Source: Candidatus Thorarchaeota archaeon
GTDB lineage: Archaea; Asgardarchaeota; Thorarchaeia; Thorarchaeales; Thorarchaeaceae
NCBI GenBank assembly: GCA_016840965.1
Contig: JAEORI010000249.1
Span: 1-7,533 of the forward strand
Direction of reading: 5' to 3'
DNA: 7,533 nucleotides
The position numbers and the translations under genes were made by a program. The notes beneath the pieces are model-generated. The model was not told the origin of the DNA, did no database searches, and worked only from the letters and a program-made list of their open reading frames with translations. Below, piece after piece: positions 5,759 to 7,533 of the stretch; the stretch's first letter is position 1; every line of letters starts with the position of its first letter.

Positions 5759-6649
5759 ATGAATGAGGTACAATATAGTGGGGAAAAAACTGCAAAGGTC
5801 GGTGACATCGAGCTTGTCTATGACACGTTTGGAGATCCGTCACACCCTCCCATGTTACTTATCATGGGACTGGGTGAGCAGATGATTCGATGGGATGAGG
5901 TATTTTGTCAGATACTCGCATCGCAAGGTCGTTTTGTAATTCGTTTTGATAATCGGGACGTGGGATTGTCAACGAAGTTAGAAGACGCGGGCATTCCTGA
6001 TGTTAGAGCACTTATGTTTGGAAAAACAGTCGATGTTCCTTATACATTGAAAGATATGGCTAACGATGCAATAGGTCTACTTGACTGTCTTGGAATTGAA
6101 GCAGCAGATATTGTGGGCGTATCGATGGGTGGTATGATAGCTCAGACTATGGCTATTCATCATCCCAGTCGAGTACGGACTCTTACATCAATTATGTCTT
6201 CAACAGGCAATCCTAATCTACCTCAACCAACTCCTGAGGGAATCTCAGTTCTTCTTGCGCCACCTGCATCAAATAGAACAGTCTACACCAATGATTATCT
6301 GAAAGCTGCGAAAGTGCTCCATGGACCCAAGTATCAACTAGATGAAGAGTATATACGCAACTATTCAGAACGTGCCTATGATAGATGTTATCATCCCGCA
6401 GGATTTGCCCGTCAGCTGGGAGCCATTCTTACTTCTGGTAGTCGAAATGAAGCATTGGGTAATGTGAAGACACCAACCCTTGTAATTCATGGGGATGTAG
6501 ATCCATTGGTCCCGGTTGAGGCAGGAAAAGACACCGCAAAAAGCATACCGGACGCAAAGCTCCTCATTATTGAAGGAATGGGACACAGCTTCCCAACTGA
6601 GGTCGTGCCACAGATAATCAAAGCAATTCTGCAACACACTTCTCAGTAG
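5759..6649 (+). CDS. Alpha/beta-fold hydrolase (esterase-like)
   Basis: This is a complete 296-residue hydrolase with a visible catalytic triad. The nucleophile S122 is in GVSMGG (120-125), the acid D248 in HGDVDPLVP (244-252) and the base H276 in GMGHSFP (273-279). The oxyanion-hole region is MLLIMGLGEQ (32-41), and IRFDNRDVGLST (61-72) is the usual strand-turn motif after it. The whole resembles the RdmC/aclacinomycin methylesterase-like group. Members hydrolyse esters or similar bonds of small molecules, and the natural substrate here is unknown. The lid region (about 150-215) is of normal size. It has no signal peptide and is probably cytosolic. Its start is supported by the TATA spacing rather than a ribosome site. 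The next gene begins 20 nt after the stop, so the two are probably co-transcribed. Confidence 0.93.
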   Translation: MNEVQYSGEKTAKVGDIELVYDTFGDPSHPPMLLIMGLGEQMIRWDEVFCQILASQGRFVIRFDNRDVGLSTKLEDAGIPDVRALMFGKTVDVPYTLKDMANDAIGLLDCLGIEAADIVGVSMGGMIAQTMAIHHPSRVRTLTSIMSSTGNPNLPQPTPEGISVLLAPPASNRTVYTNDYLKAAKVLHGPKYQLDEEYIRNYSERAYDRCYHPAGFARQLGAILTSGSRNEALGNVKTPTLVIHGDVDPLVPVEAGKDTAKSIPDAKLLIIEGMGHSFPTEVVPQIIKAILQHTSQ

Positions 6650-6658
6650 ACAATCTAC
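6646..6658. repeat. Short inverted repeat across the hydrolase stop codon
   Basis: GTAGA-CAA-TCTAC overlaps the TAG stop and is followed by TTTT at 6661-6664. A 5-bp stem plus T-run could act as a weak terminator or processing site between the two genes, but it is short enough to be chance. Confidence 0.2.
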
Positions 6659-6669
6659 ACTTTTCGCAG

Positions 6670-7512
6670 ATGCAAATTATGATTAATGGCCAAGTTATAC
6701 CGGAAGATCAACAGGTGACTCTTGAGTTGACTACGAACTTACCTGATGCACTTAGAGAATCTGGCGCAATCGAAGTCAGAAAGAAACTTGGGACAATCAC
6801 TGGTGGCAATGTTCTTGATGTTGGAACAGACAATGGTGATTTCATCAATGTTTTAATGAAGTCACTAAAAGGATACAACTCGTTCACTGGAATTGATATC
6901 TCAGAGGAGGACATTAAGAAAGCAAAAGAGCGGTTCCAAGACGCTCCTGTGAATTTAGTTGTTATGAACGCAGAATCAATGACATTCCGAGATAATCAGT
7001 TTGATACAGTTTGCATCTCATATACGATTCACCACCTGGAGAATATCAACAAAGTACTAGCTGAAATGTATCGTGTTTTGAAACCCGGTGGATATTTCAT
7101 TTTACAGGAAATGTTCTCTGATGGAGAACAGACTGAAGCCCAGATTGTTGACATGGATATACATCATCTTAATGTGAAGATAGACACTCTCCTCGGTATC
7201 CCTCATTTTGCGTCTTTAACTCGACAACAGCTGAGAAATTTCATTACCAAGATCGGTTTGAACGATATTGAAGTCTACGAATCCTCTTGGTCAACCAAAT
7301 GTTTGTTCTGTGATGATGCTAACAAGTGTCAATATCCAATGAGGACGGAGAATATCGAGTTTTTAATCAAGCAAATTGATGATGACTTGGATAGAATACG
7401 TGAACATCCATCGTATAGCGAGTTATTAGAGGAAGCTGAATTAATCAAAGAACGGGTGAAGACATACGGGTCATCAGCTGCATCATTGATGTATATCTTT
7501 GGTAAGAAATAG
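6670..7512 (+). CDS. Class I SAM-dependent methyltransferase with altered motif I and C-terminal cysteine cluster
   Basis: The protein has 280 residues with a Methyltransf_11-like core. Motif I at 48-58 reads VLDVGTDNGDF, where most relatives have LDvGCGtG. The ribose-binding acid is D76 (GIDIS). ISYTIHHLENINKVLAEM at 116-133 and YRVLKPGGYFILQEM at 134-148 are the usual later motifs. About 35 residues precede the fold. The last third is extra: DIHHLN (163-168), a cysteine cluster C211-x2-C214-x5-C220 with Trp and Lys around it (SSWSTKCLFCDDANKCQY), then a charged helical segment (225-267), ending in a strand (ASLMYIFGKK). Cysteines plus histidines suggest metal binding or a thiol-sensitive substrate such as a metalloid; this is inference. 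The ATG at 6670 is taken, with M4 (6679) an alternative; no Shine-Dalgarno site is seen, which fits co-transcription from the hydrolase promoter with weak initiation. Confidence 0.87.
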   Translation: MQIMINGQVIPEDQQVTLELTTNLPDALRESGAIEVRKKLGTITGGNVLDVGTDNGDFINVLMKSLKGYNSFTGIDISEEDIKKAKERFQDAPVNLVVMNAESMTFRDNQFDTVCISYTIHHLENINKVLAEMYRVLKPGGYFILQEMFSDGEQTEAQIVDMDIHHLNVKIDTLLGIPHFASLTRQQLRNFITKIGLNDIEVYESSWSTKCLFCDDANKCQYPMRTENIEFLIKQIDDDLDRIREHPSYSELLEEAELIKERVKTYGSSAASLMYIFGKK

Positions 7513-7517
7513 GGGAG
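7511..7517 (+). promoter_or_regulatory. Possible ribosome binding site for a gene running off the right edge
   Basis: AGGGGAG overlaps the methyltransferase stop and lies 11 nt before an ATG at 7529, of which only five bases are inside the window. The downstream sequence is missing, so this could be a third gene of the same operon or nothing. Confidence 0.25.
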
Positions 7518-7533
7518 AAGCAAAAGGAATGAA

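Noticed and set aside
1..7533. CRISPR array, tRNA, rRNA, transposase or phage signatures
   Set aside because: I looked for spaced direct repeats, cloverleaf-like GGTTCGAATCC segments, and transposase or integrase motifs, and saw none.

Overview
This window most likely comes from an archaeon, tentatively an Asgard-type one (Thorarchaeota-like). Three things point that way. AT-rich TATA-like boxes sit about 25-30 nt upstream of starts, two of them directly in front of apparently leaderless genes. Other genes mix in Shine-Dalgarno sites and a TTG start. The membrane hydrolase-like protein (N-terminus MPFTPYHFGPALL) is of a kind I associate mainly with archaeal genomes. The lineage is inference; no rRNA, tRNA or ribosomal protein is present to confirm it.

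Layout. The left edge holds the 3' part of a TPR-repeat protein (1-840). A 145-nt gap follows, with a 17-nt palindrome and a promoter for a 112-aa acidic-tailed protein of unknown function (986-1324). That gene converges on a Nudix hydrolase (minus, 1332-1766). The Nudix gene diverges, around a self-complementary TATA-like box, from a small polytopic membrane protein of the YdjM-like metal-dependent hydrolase type (1847-2365). This in turn converges, with a single base between stops, on a stand-alone PAS protein (minus, 2367-2798). A divergent promoter separates the PAS gene from a class I SAM methyltransferase (2884-3600), which is followed by msrA, a peptide methionine sulfoxide reductase (3657-4187). 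Next come an unrecognised 268-aa protein with a possible zinc site (4291-5097) and, convergent with it, a small membrane-anchored or exported protein (minus, 5118-5546). A 212-nt divergent intergenic region precedes an alpha/beta hydrolase (5759-6649) and a second, unusual SAM methyltransferase (6670-7512). A possible further start lies at the right edge.

How the genes work together. Genes are densely packed and change strand often, so most are probably single-gene units. The best candidates for co-transcription are the alpha/beta hydrolase and second methyltransferase (20 nt apart), and less firmly the first methyltransferase and msrA (56 nt apart). Nudix hydrolase and MsrA are both housekeeping or repair enzymes (nucleotide clean-up, oxidised methionine repair). 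Nothing shows that the whole window is one pathway. I see no mobile element, CRISPR array, tRNA or rRNA. The parts least explained by known families are the 112-aa acidic-tailed protein, the 268-aa C/H-motif protein and the second methyltransferase with its altered SAM-binding loop and cysteine cluster.
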